A stretch of DNA of 14,226 nucleotides from an uncultured Oscillibacter sp. (GTDB taxonomy: Bacteria; Bacillota; Clostridia; Oscillospirales; Oscillospiraceae): contig NZ_URDP01000047.1 of NCBI RefSeq assembly GCF_900546705.1, forward strand, positions 1 to 14,226, in the 5' to 3' direction. Every line of letters begins with the position of its first letter. The first letter of the stretch is position 1. The position numbers were made by a program, and so were the translations under genes. Of this stretch, positions 1 through 6,930 are shown piece after piece. The notes under the pieces were generated by a model. That model was not told the DNA's origin, searched no databases, and saw only the letters and a program-made list of their open reading frames with translations.

Positions 1-694
1 TGATGAAGTCCGTCTTGCCGACGACCACACCCGCGATGACGTCGCCGTGGCCGTTGAGGTACTTGGTGGCGCTGTGGACCACCACATCGGCCCCCAGATC
101 CAGAGGACGCTGCAGGTAAGGCGTGCAGAAGGTGTTATCCACGATGACCTTGATGCCGGCGTTATAGGCGTGGGCGATCTTGGCAACCTCGGCAATGTCC
201 ACGATCTTCAGCGTGGGGTTGCAGGGAGTCTCCAGATACACGACCTTGGTCTTCTCCGTCAGGGCGGCCTTCAGGGCGGCCATGTCGGTCATGTCAATGA
301 AATGAACCTTGACGCCGAACTTGCTGATGCCGTGGTTGAGCAGAGCGAACGTGCAGCCGTACAGGGTGTCGCTGGCGACGATCTCGTCACCGGCCTCCAC
401 GCTGGACCAGATGGCGGTGGAGATGGCACCCATGCCGGAAGCGGTGGCCAGAGCAGCCTCGCCGTTCTCCAGCTCAGCAACCTTCGCCTCGACGGTGGCA
501 ACGGTGGGGTTGCCCAGACGGGAATAGATGTAGCCGCCCTCCTGGCCGGCGAAGCGGGCGCCGCCCTGCTCCACGGTCTCGAACTCAAAGGTGGAGGTTT
601 GGTAGATGGGATCGCACAGAGAACCGGCGGCGTTCTTCGCCTTGCCGGCATGGATCTGGCGAGTGGCAAAGCCAAGCTTCTTTTCGGTATTCAT
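1..694 (-). CDS. megL: methionine gamma-lyase, 3' end off the left edge
   Basis: PLP-dependent enzyme of the Cys/Met metabolism gamma family. It probably cleaves L-methionine to methanethiol, 2-oxobutanoate and ammonia in the cytosol. The first 231 residues are visible of roughly 400 usual. They follow Pseudomonas putida methionine gamma-lyase closely as I remember it: the partner-subunit phosphate contacts YSR (Tyr57, Arg59), the SGMGA phosphate loop (86-90), the stacking tyrosine in TLYGCTF (Tyr112), and the PLP lysine in SATKYLNGHGD (Lys211). Cys114 right after TLYG is the residue that marks methionine gamma-lyases among relatives such as cystathionine gamma-synthase, which usually lack it. 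The start is ATG at 694 with AAGGAAGGA just upstream. O-acetylhomoserine sulfhydrylase or homocysteine desulfhydrase activity cannot be excluded. It is divergent from a LysR regulator, its likely controller. The C-terminal domain lies outside the window. Confidence 0.9.
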   Translation of the reverse strand, partial: MNTEKKLGFATRQIHAGKAKNAAGSLCDPIYQTSTFEFETVEQGGARFAGQEGGYIYSRLGNPTVATVEAKVAELENGEAALATASGMGAISTAIWSSVEAGDEIVASDTLYGCTFALLNHGISKFGVKVHFIDMTDMAALKAALTEKTKVVYLETPCNPTLKIVDIAEVAKIAHAYNAGIKVIVDNTFCTPYLQRPLDLGADVVVHSATKYLNGHGDVIAGVVVGKTDFI

Positions 695-864
695 AATAAA
701 TCCTTCCTTTCTGATTCGGCCCGTCCAGTGTCTTTCACCGGTGGAGCAATTGTTTCTGCGTTCATTTTTTCCAGATGCTGGTCAGCGGTGCAAGCCGCTT
801 CACTTCAGGAGAGATGGTTGAGAGAGTGTTTTCAGTATTCAGCAGTTTTGTTGTAATGTTGACC

Positions 865-893
865 AGAAACCTCCTGGATTACTCCCGGTTTCT
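865..893. promoter_or_regulatory. inverted repeat, operator candidate (site 2)
   Basis: A perfect 7-bp inverted repeat, AGAAACC (865-871) and GGTTTCT (887-893), with a 15-nt centre, lies between the methionine gamma-lyase and LysR genes. Its centre carries ACTCCCG, and the reverse complement of this heptamer occurs in the neighbouring inverted repeat at 916-941. It is a candidate binding site for the divergent LysR regulator. It could also act as a hairpin in the lyase leader. The assignment is inference. Confidence 0.35.
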
Positions 894-915
894 TTATCAA
901 CTTCTAACCATAAAA

Positions 916-941
916 TAACACATTTACGGGAGTCGGTGTTA
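916..941. promoter_or_regulatory. inverted repeat, LysR operator candidate (site 1)
   Basis: A perfect 6-bp inverted repeat, TAACAC (916-921) and GTGTTA (936-941), with a 14-nt centre. It lies about 80-105 bp upstream of the inferred LysR transcript start and on the upstream side of the divergent lyase gene, where LysR-type regulators usually bind. The centre carries CGGGAGT, shared in inverted orientation with 865-893. No convincing promoter for the lyase gene was found on the minus strand in 695-985, and I see no SAM riboswitch core in that leader. Confidence 0.4.
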
Positions 942-985
942 GTATCCGTTTTCCTCAATCTGTTCTCACTTTTTTCAATAACGGT

Positions 986-1014
986 TTGACTTTCCCTCGC
1001 GCACGTCCTATAAT
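986..1014 (+). promoter_or_regulatory. housekeeping-sigma promoter of the LysR gene
   Basis: TTGACT (986-991) and TATAAT (1009-1014) are separated by exactly 17 nt, which is nearly consensus. Transcription would start near 1021. That places the in-frame ATG at 1023 at the transcript 5' end without a ribosome site, and supports the start at 1050. Confidence 0.8.
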
Positions 1015-1037
1015 ATGCAATCATGGACAATTATGGC

Positions 1038-1044
1038 AGGAGGT
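1038..1044 (+). promoter_or_regulatory. ribosome binding site that decides the LysR start
   Basis: AGGAGGT is placed 5 nt before ATG 1050. This selects the start at 1050 over the earlier in-frame ATG at 1023. Confidence 0.8.
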
Positions 1045-1049
1045 GTAGA

Positions 1050-2027
1050 ATGACCTTTCAGCAGCTTACATATGTCGTTGAAATTTCCAAGTGCGGCTCC
1101 ATCAACAAAGCCGCACATAAGCTCTTTCTCTCTCAATCGGGAATTTCCACCGCTGTACGGGAGTTGGAGGAGGAGTTGGGCATTCAGTTTTTCGTCCGCA
1201 GCAACCGGGGCGTGGAATTCACGCCGGAGGGGAAGGAATTTCTCAGTTACGCGGTCTCGCTTCTGGAGCAAAAGCAGCGAATCGAAAGTCTCTACGGCGA
1301 GGCCCGCAACACCGCCGCTCCCGTCCGTTTCTCCGTCTCCACCCAGCGCTACCCCTTTTCTGAGGACGCCTTTTTGCGGATGCTCCAGAATACGGAGGAA
1401 AACCGCTACTGCTTTTCCGCCAAGGAGGCCGGCATGGACGCCGTCATCGACGATGTGTACGACCACCGGGCGGACATCGGCGTGATTTTCCTGACTGAGT
1501 TGACCGAGCGGATTATCCGCCGGCTTCTGGATGCGCGGGAACTGGAATTCCATGAGGTGGCCTCGGTGGCCCCATGTGTTTACGTGCGCAAGGATCACCC
1601 GCTGGCGGGTCTGAGCACTGTCAGCGAATCGGACCTGGCGGGTTATCCCTATGTTTCCTTTGAACACGACCAGGGTGTGGCGGCGGATTTTTCCGAGGAG
1701 TACCAGATGGTCTCTTTGAAAAAGCCCGCCAGGTGCATCAGCGTCAACAACCGCTCCACCATGATGAACGTCCTTGCCCGTACCGACGCCTTTACCACCG
1801 GAAGCGGCCTGTTGGTGGAAAACATCACCAGCCAATCTGTGGTGACCATCCCCCTGTCCGGCAAAACCTGTATTCGTCTGGGCTGGATCGTCCCCAAAAA
1901 CAGCAAGCTCTCTCCTCTGGTGGAACAGTTTGTCTCCTACTTGCAGCAGTCTGTAGCGGAGTCCATCCGCTTTACGGAAAGTCTCCACCAGTCGCTGAGC
2001 AAGAGCTGCTCCGACGCGCAAACGTAA
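1050..2027 (+). CDS. LysR family transcriptional regulator
   Basis: 325-residue LysR-type regulator, the usual family length. Residues 1-60 form the winged helix-turn-helix with the typical pattern (FQQLTYVVEISKCGSINKAA, LFLSQSGIS, the LE..LG..FF.R wing, and TPEG). A linker helix follows to about residue 85, then the two-lobed effector-binding domain from about 89 to 295. The start is set by AGGAGGT and the promoter just upstream. It is divergent from methionine gamma-lyase and convergent with an NhaC-type transporter, so it probably responds to methionine, homocysteine or another sulfur compound and controls the lyase. The ligand is inference from context only. The HTH is reminiscent of CysB/CysL-type regulators but not close enough to name. 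Confidence 0.9.
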   Translation: MTFQQLTYVVEISKCGSINKAAHKLFLSQSGISTAVRELEEELGIQFFVRSNRGVEFTPEGKEFLSYAVSLLEQKQRIESLYGEARNTAAPVRFSVSTQRYPFSEDAFLRMLQNTEENRYCFSAKEAGMDAVIDDVYDHRADIGVIFLTELTERIIRRLLDARELEFHEVASVAPCVYVRKDHPLAGLSTVSESDLAGYPYVSFEHDQGVAADFSEEYQMVSLKKPARCISVNNRSTMMNVLARTDAFTTGSGLLVENITSQSVVTIPLSGKTCIRLGWIVPKNSKLSPLVEQFVSYLQQSVAESIRFTESLHQSLSKSCSDAQT

Positions 2028-2034
2028 ACACGGA

Positions 2035-2067
2035 AAAAAGAGAGCGTCCAATGGACGCTCTCTTTTT
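2035..2067. terminator. bidirectional terminator between LysR and NhaC genes
   Basis: A perfect 15-bp inverted repeat, 2035-2049 with 2053-2067 and loop AAT. It has an A-tract on the left and a T-tract on the right, so it can end both the plus-strand LysR transcript and the minus-strand transporter transcript. It starts 7 nt after the LysR stop and ends 5 nt before the transporter stop. Confidence 0.92.
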
Positions 2068-2072
2068 ATGTA

Positions 2073-3500
2073 TCAAGCCTGATTGGCCTCGCGGGCAGCC
2101 TCGGAAGCCAGCAACGCCTTCTTGGCCTCCACGCCGGATTCGGCCACATCGTACTCCCAGTTCCAGGGATCCTTGCGGCAGATACCGTCGGCGAAGGGGA
2201 TGAAGATGGACAGGATGCCCACAACCGCCAGAATCCAGCAGTACCACAGGTTGGGGATAATATCCGTGGGGCTCATGGCGATTCCGTATGCAGAAGTCAG
2301 GGATGCCGCCGTCAGCAGCTGTGCGCCGTAGGGGATCATGCCCTGCAGCACGCAGGAGAACACGTCCAGCAAGGAGGCCGTACGGCGGGGGTCCACCTTG
2401 TACTCATGGCTGATATCCTTGGCCATGCTGCCGCTGAGGACGATGGCCACGGTGTTGTTGGCGGTGGCGCAGTCGGCCAGGGACACCAGAACGGAGATGC
2501 CCACCTGAGCGGACTTGTTGCCCTTCATCATGCCGCGCAGCTTCTCAATGAGCCAGGTGATGCCGCCGTTGTGGGTAACCATCTCAGACATACCGCCGCA
2601 GAACAGCGTCAGGAAGAACACTTCGTTCATGCCGGTGAAGCCGGTCCAGACGTTCTGGGCAAAGCCGAACACGTCCAGAGAGCCGGTGGCAAGGCCCACA
2701 ATGCCGGCGGCGAAGATGCCGATGGTCAAAACCAAGAACACATTCATGCCCACCAGAGCCAGAATCAGGACCAGCAGGTAGGGCACAACCTTGATAATGC
2801 TGTACTCCAGCACGCCCATCTCAGGCATCACGTCGGGACGGCCCACGATCAGCAGCACGATGATGGTGATGATGGCGGCAGGCAGGGCGATGAAGAAGTT
2901 GACGCGGAACTTATCCCGCATCTCGCAGCCCTGGCTGCGGGTAGCGGCGATGGTGGTATCGGAGATCATGGACAGGTTGTCGCCGAACATGGCGCCGCCC
3001 ACGCAGGCACCCAGCATCAAAGGGATGCTCAGCCCCGCCTTGTCCGCAACGCCCACGGCGATGGGGACGATGGCGCCGATGGTGCCCATGGAGGTGCCGG
3101 TGGCAGTGCCCATGAACGCGGAGATGATGAACACACCAGCCGTCAGGAAATGTACAGGAATCAGGCTCAGGCCCATGTTGACGGTGGCATCCCGGCCGCC
3201 CATGGCCGCAGCCACACCGGAGAACGCGCCCGCCAGCAGGTAGATCATCAGCATGGTCAGCACGTCCTCATTGGCCGCGCCCTTAGCGAAGATCTTGAAC
3301 CTCTCATTCATGGTGCCCTTGGTCATGGCAAACGCCACCAGCAGGGCAATGAACATTGCCGTTACGGAGGGGAACTGGTAAAACGCCATTTCGACGCCCT
3401 GAGACTGCAGAATCAGTCCGGCGCCCAGATAGATAATCACGAAGATCAGGAACGGAACCAGTGCCAGGCCATTGCCTTTCTTGTTCAGGGATTGAGCCAT
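2073..3500 (-). CDS. NhaC family Na+/H+ antiporter-like transporter
   Basis: 475-residue integral membrane protein with about 11 hydrophobic segments, of which the clearest span residues 11-31, 45-60, 80-98, 114-130, 138-152, 204-220, 236-270, 292-303, 331-360, 385-405 and 417-437. The family signature GDNLSMISDTTIAAT (173-187) is the NhaC-type GDNLSP.SDTT motif, and polar helix motifs NNTVAIVLSG (348-357) and MGTATGTSMGTIGA (130-143) are also present. NhaC members exchange Na+ for H+ or, in related subfamilies, carry malate/lactate, lysine or methionine. Sitting beside a LysR/methionine gamma-lyase pair, a sulfur amino acid substrate is plausible but unproven. ATG 3500 is preferred over a longer in-frame start because AGGAGG lies 7 nt upstream of it. 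It has its own promoter (3600-3629). Confidence 0.85.
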   Translation of the reverse strand: MAQSLNKKGNGLALVPFLIFVIIYLGAGLILQSQGVEMAFYQFPSVTAMFIALLVAFAMTKGTMNERFKIFAKGAANEDVLTMLMIYLLAGAFSGVAAAMGGRDATVNMGLSLIPVHFLTAGVFIISAFMGTATGTSMGTIGAIVPIAVGVADKAGLSIPLMLGACVGGAMFGDNLSMISDTTIAATRSQGCEMRDKFRVNFFIALPAAIITIIVLLIVGRPDVMPEMGVLEYSIIKVVPYLLVLILALVGMNVFLVLTIGIFAAGIVGLATGSLDVFGFAQNVWTGFTGMNEVFFLTLFCGGMSEMVTHNGGITWLIEKLRGMMKGNKSAQVGISVLVSLADCATANNTVAIVLSGSMAKDISHEYKVDPRRTASLLDVFSCVLQGMIPYGAQLLTAASLTSAYGIAMSPTDIIPNLWYCWILAVVGILSIFIPFADGICRKDPWNWEYDVAESGVEAKKALLASEAAREANQA

Positions 3501-3599
3501 AAATTTTCCTCCTCTTTTCTTGTCCGCTTTGCTGATACGCCTCTCTCTTCGTCTTATTGCACAGAATATGCTCTCCACATCTCTGTATCTCTGTGTAAA

Positions 3600-3629
3600 A
3601 GTATATCATTTTTTGCCCGCAACTGTTAA
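3600..3629 (-). promoter_or_regulatory. promoter of the NhaC-type transporter
   Basis: On the minus strand, TTAACA (3629-3624) and TATACT (3605-3600) with an 18-nt spacer and an extended -10 TG (TGATATACT). The inferred start is near 3593, giving a leader of about 93 nt. The early leader contains a tandem ACAGAGAT repeat of unknown meaning. Confidence 0.6.
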
Positions 3630-3712
3630 TACCGATCTTATATAATGGGCTATTACTTTTTTCGATATCGCCTAGTTCTTTTTGTCATAATCTTAGCACG
3701 GGCACCGTCCGA

Positions 3713-3741
3713 TTGACTTTTCCCCCGGTTTCCGGTATTGT
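3713..3741 (+). promoter_or_regulatory. promoter of the MscS channel gene
   Basis: TTGACT (3713-3718) and TATTGT (3736-3741), 17 nt apart. Transcription from about 3748 is consistent with translation from ATG 3779 and rules out the in-frame TTG at 3713, which is part of the -35 box. Confidence 0.7.
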
Positions 3742-3778
3742 AAAGTTCTCAACACAGCAAAGAAAGGCGGGATGCTCA

Positions 3779-4600
3779 ATGCCCTCTCTGGACCTGTCCG
3801 GTCTGGCGAAAGTCTCTCTGGGAACCCTGACGCTGGGAAAGGTCGTCTCTACGGTGGTCACCCTTTTGATCTGCCTGGTGGTCATCCGGATTCTGATGAA
3901 GCTTCTGCGGCGGCTGCTGAGCCGCTCCAAGCTGGACGCCCGGGTGCAGAAATACCTCTCCAACGGCGTGCGGCTGATTCTGTATGTGATTACGGCCCTC
4001 ATTGTGGTGGACAGTCTGGGCATTCCTGTCACCTCTTTGGTGGCGCTGCTGTCTGTAGGGTCCCTGGGCATCACCCTGGCCGCGGAGGATATTCTGGGCA
4101 ATGTGGCGGGGGGCCTGGTAATCCTCTCGTCCCACCCCTTTGCCCTGGGCGATTTTCTGGAGGTGGGCGGTACCTCCGGTACAGTGGAGGAGATCAGCCT
4201 CAACCACACCAAGCTCATCACGCCGGAGGGCTTGATGGTGCTGCTGCCCAACAAGGAACTGGCCAGCTCCAAGATGACCAACTACACCGTCAGCGGACGC
4301 AGGCGCGTGGCCTGGAAGGTCTCCGCCTCCTATGACGCCCCCACGGAGACCGTCAAGGCGGCCTGTTCTCAGGCCCTGTCCATGACAGACCACATTCTGG
4401 AAGATCCCGCTCCCAGCGTACGGCTGACGGGCTACGGTGACAGCGCCATCGAATACACCGTGTACTGCTGGGCCACACCGCAGGACTACTGGGACGTGTA
4501 CTTTGCCCTGGGAGAGCATCTGCGGACGGCTTTTGCCGACAAGAACGTGGAGATGACCTACAATCATTTGAACGTGCACATTGTGGAAAACCGGACCTGA
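3779..4600 (+). CDS. mscS: small-conductance mechanosensitive channel, MscS family
   Basis: 273-residue membrane channel of MscS type that opens under membrane tension and releases small solutes during hypo-osmotic shock. Three N-terminal membrane segments are visible at about 20-41, 63-80 and 84-115. The third is the Gly/Ala-rich pore helix leading into GNVAGGLVILSSHPFALGDF (107-126), which is the pore end and start of the beta domain. The beta domain (127-172) carries GTVEEISLNHTKL and the LLPN.ELASS.MTNYT motif. A C-terminal alpha/beta domain follows. The length is normal for the family. The start is ATG 3779, preceded by AAAGGCGG at suitable spacing and a promoter at 3713-3741. It appears monocistronic and ends in a strong terminator. 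Confidence 0.93.
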   Translation: MPSLDLSGLAKVSLGTLTLGKVVSTVVTLLICLVVIRILMKLLRRLLSRSKLDARVQKYLSNGVRLILYVITALIVVDSLGIPVTSLVALLSVGSLGITLAAEDILGNVAGGLVILSSHPFALGDFLEVGGTSGTVEEISLNHTKLITPEGLMVLLPNKELASSKMTNYTVSGRRRVAWKVSASYDAPTETVKAACSQALSMTDHILEDPAPSVRLTGYGDSAIEYTVYCWATPQDYWDVYFALGEHLRTAFADKNVEMTYNHLNVHIVENRT

Positions 4601-4605
4601 ACGAA

Positions 4606-4637
4606 AAAGGCGCCGCGGCATATGCCGCGGCGCTTTT
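4606..4637. terminator. bidirectional terminator between mscS and uridine phosphorylase genes
   Basis: A perfect 24-nt GC-rich palindrome (4610-4633) is flanked by AAAG on the left and TTTT on the right. It serves both convergent genes, beginning 5 nt after the channel stop and ending 9 nt before the phosphorylase stop. Confidence 0.9.
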
Positions 4638-4646
4638 CATAATTAT

Positions 4647-5420
4647 TCAGCGGCCTGCCTTCCGGTCCTCCGCAATGAGCAGTTTCAGCGCCTCCACTGC
4701 CACCCGGACGGATGCAGTGGTGTCCTCGCTCATACGCTGGTCCAGACCGGCGGCCTCCCGCTCCTGGTTCCAGACCACATGGAAGCAGGAACCGCACCGG
4801 CACCCAAGGGCCGCCGCCACCACAAACAGCGCGGCAGACTCCATCTCGCTGGCTTTGACCCCCAGCCGCTTCCAGCTCTCCCACTTCTGCTTGAGCTCGT
4901 AATAGACCGGAGAGGCCTCAGGGCTGTGCTGGCCGTAAAAGCTGTCCTTGCACTGGACGATGCCCGTGTGCAGGGGCAGTCCCAGCGCCTCTGTGGCCCG
5001 GACCAGGCAGCCGGTGACGGTATAGTCCGCCACGGCCGGGAACTCCAGCGGCGCATACTCCAGGCTGGTATGCTCAAACCGGACGGCGCCGGTGGCCACC
5101 ACAATATCCCCGGACTGGACGGCAAGGTCGATGCCGCCGCAGGTGCCCGTACGGATAAACGTGTCCGCGCCGCACTTGTGCAGCTCCTCCATGGCGATGG
5201 CGGCGGAGGGCCCGCCGATCCCGGTGGAGCAGGCAGTGACCTTCTCCCCCAACAGCGTCCCCGTCCAGACATTGAACTCCCGGTTGCAGGCCACCTGGCG
5301 GGCGTCATCAAACAAGGCTGCAATGGCCGGCACCCGGCCCGGGTCACCGGGCAGAATACAGTAGCGGCCTACGTCCTCGCTGGTGCAGGCAATGTGATAC
5401 TGGCGTTCCAGTTCGTGCAT
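4647..5420 (-). CDS. udp: uridine phosphorylase
   Basis: 257-residue cytosolic nucleoside phosphorylase (PNP/UDP family, NP-I fold). It cleaves uridine with phosphate to uracil and ribose 1-phosphate in pyrimidine salvage. Visible motifs: GDPGRV (25-30) and Arg47 in NREF for phosphate, CSTGIGGPSAAIA (64-76), IRTGTCGG (89-96) for phosphate and ribose, LEFPAVADY (125-133) typical of uridine phosphorylases, SFYGQHSPE (160-168) at the base site, and SEMESAAL (191-198) with the ribose-binding Glu. In E. coli Udp the base site uses Gln and Arg two residues apart; here Gln164 is kept but the Arg position is Ser166, a form I associate with Gram-positive homologues, so base preference may differ. I prefer ATG 5420, 8 nt after GAGAGG, over the in-frame GTG at 5429, which overlaps that ribosome site. 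Confidence 0.9.
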   Translation of the reverse strand: MHELERQYHIACTSEDVGRYCILPGDPGRVPAIAALFDDARQVACNREFNVWTGTLLGEKVTACSTGIGGPSAAIAMEELHKCGADTFIRTGTCGGIDLAVQSGDIVVATGAVRFEHTSLEYAPLEFPAVADYTVTGCLVRATEALGLPLHTGIVQCKDSFYGQHSPEASPVYYELKQKWESWKRLGVKASEMESAALFVVAAALGCRCGSCFHVVWNQEREAAGLDQRMSEDTTASVRVAVEALKLLIAEDRKAGR

Positions 5421-5446
5421 ACGGATCACCTCTCAGTTTTTTCTTC

Positions 5447-5476
5447 AGTATAGCAGACCGCGTCCTTCTTTGTAAA
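5447..5476 (-). promoter_or_regulatory. promoter of the uridine phosphorylase gene
   Basis: On the minus strand, TTTACA (5476-5471) and TATACT (5452-5447) with an 18-nt spacer and an extended -10 (TGCTATACT). The inferred start is near 5440, about 20 nt before the ATG. Confidence 0.65.
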
Positions 5477-5541
5477 GAACGGCCCGCCGGGCAGACGGCT
5501 TGCATCTGTCATTCTTTTGTAACATATTACCTGGAAAAACG

Positions 5542-5550
5542 TGATATTCT
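5542..5550 (+). promoter_or_regulatory. possible extended -10 promoter of the lipoprotein gene
   Basis: TGATATTCT matches an extended -10 element 27 nt before the start codon, but no good -35 box lies at 16-18 nt. TTGTAA at 5517-5522 is too far away (22 nt). This is a tentative call. Confidence 0.35.
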
Positions 5551-5576
5551 GAGGCAAACTCATCAAGGAGGTGCTT

Positions 5577-6380
5577 ATGAAACGCATCGCTGCATTGCTC
5601 CTGGCCCTGCTGCTCTCCGGCTGCGGCATCCAGGGTCCCGACAGTCCGGCCCAGCCGGACGACGGGCAGGCGGAGGACGCCGGTTCCATTCAGGACGCCC
5701 AGACGGGTGCTGGGAACACCGCCCAAAGCGGCCAGCCGGACGGCACACCCTCCGACGCCGGAGACGATGCAGACGCAGACCAGACCTTCACCCGGGAATT
5801 GTCCGTCACCGTGGACGGTGGGCGGACACTGACCCTGGTGGCCCACTGCAAGGAGACGGCTATGGAGGGCTTTTCCACCTACGGCACGGGCTCCATCGAC
5901 GTGCTGGACGGTGAAACACTGCTCCAGACCCTGGACGTGGGTGCGGGCGTCCTCACGCTGGAGGAAGATGCGGCAGCTTCCTCAAAGGAAGTCTATCCCA
6001 TGCTTTTCGACTCCTTTTACCTTCCCACTCCGGAAGATCTCAACTTTGACGGCGCCCAGGACATCCTGTGCATGTGCGACATGGGCACGGTGAACGGATC
6101 GTACCTGAGCTGGCTGTGGGACCCGGCCCAAAGGCAGTTCATCGCCGGCCCCGGGCTGTGCGGCTACGCCGTGGAGCCTGACCCCGAGACCCGGCAGGTT
6201 TCCGTCAGCAGCCGCGGCGGCTGGGGCACTTACGACACGGACATTTACGCGCCCGATGAGCAGGGTGCCCTGGTCCATGTGAAGAACATCCACGAAGCGC
6301 CGGCTGAGGACGGCAGCGGAACGCCGAAAACCACCGTCCGGGAGCTGGTGGACGGGCAGTGGGTAGAGACCTCTCAATAA
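5577..6380 (+). CDS. uncharacterised lipoprotein with FG-GAP-like motif
   Basis: 267-residue predicted lipoprotein. The N-terminus MKRIAALLLALLLSGC is a signal peptide with lipobox LSGC, so Cys16 would be lipidated and the protein anchored outside the membrane. Residues 17-70 are a low-complexity linker rich in Asp, Gly, Gln, Pro and Ala. The folded part starts near residue 75, and DLNFDGAQD (154-162) matches the D.N.DG..D calcium loop of FG-GAP/VCBS-like repeats, followed by a YLSWLWDP....F segment. This layout resembles proteins annotated as XAC2610-related, whose function is unknown to me. ATG 5577 is chosen because AAGGAGG ends 5 nt before it; the in-frame GTG at 5571 overlaps that site. 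It is apparently monocistronic. No function is assigned beyond surface location. Confidence 0.85.
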   Translation: MKRIAALLLALLLSGCGIQGPDSPAQPDDGQAEDAGSIQDAQTGAGNTAQSGQPDGTPSDAGDDADADQTFTRELSVTVDGGRTLTLVAHCKETAMEGFSTYGTGSIDVLDGETLLQTLDVGAGVLTLEEDAAASSKEVYPMLFDSFYLPTPEDLNFDGAQDILCMCDMGTVNGSYLSWLWDPAQRQFIAGPGLCGYAVEPDPETRQVSVSSRGGWGTYDTDIYAPDEQGALVHVKNIHEAPAEDGSGTPKTTVRELVDGQWVETSQ

Positions 6381-6417
6381 AAAAACAGACCGGAGCCGTG
6401 GCTCCGGTCTGTTTTTT
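6380..6417. terminator. bidirectional terminator overlapping both stop codons
   Basis: A 13-bp perfect stem (6385-6397 with 6400-6412) is extended by A:T pairs on both sides. The lipoprotein TAA (6378-6380) lies at the left A-tract, and the minus-strand acetyltransferase TAA (6418-6416) lies in the right T-tract, so both convergent genes end inside the terminator. Confidence 0.92.
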
Positions 6418-6898
6418 ATTGATCCGCGTCAGCCAGACGGCGGAGAGTCTCTCCCGTCAGGCGGTAGACTGTCCACTCGTCCATGGGCTGGGCCCCCAGG
6501 GACCGGTAAAAGTCGATGCTGGGCCGGTTCCAGTCCAGACACCACCACTCCATCCGGCCGCAGCCCCGCTCCACCGCCAGAGCGGCCAGGCGTGCCAGAA
6601 GTGCCTTTCCGTATCCCCTTCCCCGGTACGCCGGACGGACATACAGGTCCTCCAGGTACAGTCCGGAGCGTCCCAGGAAGGTGGAGAAGTTGTGGAAAAA
6701 CAAGGCAAAGCCCACCACCGTCTCCTCCTCCCGGGCCAGCAGCACCTCCGCCCCCCGTCGGTCAAACAGCTGCTCCCGGAGGGTGGCCTCGTCCGCCACC
6801 ACCTGGTCCAGCAGATGCTCATAGTCCGCCAGCTCCCGGATCAGCTGCAAAATCAGCGCCGTGTCGGACGGGTCGGCAAACCCAATCGTCAGCTTCAT
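6416..6898 (-). CDS. GNAT family N-acetyltransferase, SSAT-like
   Basis: 160-residue acetyl-CoA-dependent N-acetyltransferase with a complete GNAT fold. Motif A is LYLEDLYVRPAYRGRGYGKA (80-99) with the pyrophosphate loop RGRGYG (92-97). Motif B is NRPSIDFYRSLGA (124-136), with Tyr131 at the position of the usual general acid. The YLEDLYV, WNRPSI.FY and flanking FALFF pattern resembles eukaryotic-type spermidine/spermine N1-acetyltransferase (SSAT/SAT2), so a polyamine or thialysine-like amine is a reasonable guess, though the substrate is not shown. AGGAGG lies 5 nt before ATG 6898. It follows mutS2 by 32 nt and is likely the last gene of that transcript. Confidence 0.88.
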   Translation of the reverse strand: MKLTIGFADPSDTALILQLIRELADYEHLLDQVVADEATLREQLFDRRGAEVLLAREEETVVGFALFFHNFSTFLGRSGLYLEDLYVRPAYRGRGYGKALLARLAALAVERGCGRMEWWCLDWNRPSIDFYRSLGAQPMDEWTVYRLTGETLRRLADADQ

Positions 6899-6930
6899 TG
6901 CTTCCTCCTGTCAAACTCCACCGTGCCGCC

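Noticed and set aside
695..1000. SAM riboswitch or T-box leader before methionine gamma-lyase
   Set aside because: A methionine-related gene invites this, but I find neither the S-box core nor a T-box motif, and no terminator hairpin with a T-tract on the minus strand.
839..1030. A 63-codon minus-strand open frame in the lyase/LysR intergenic region
   Set aside because: It covers the LysR promoter and both operator candidates, has no ribosome site that I can see, and has no recognisable sequence.
1008..2051. A 347-codon open frame on the minus strand opposite the LysR gene
   Set aside because: It is antisense to a clear LysR gene and crosses its terminator and promoter, and no family features were seen.
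3713..3778. Longer MscS start at TTG 3713
   Set aside because: The TTG is part of the -35 box of the gene's own promoter. ATG 3779 has a ribosome site and gives a normal-length protein.
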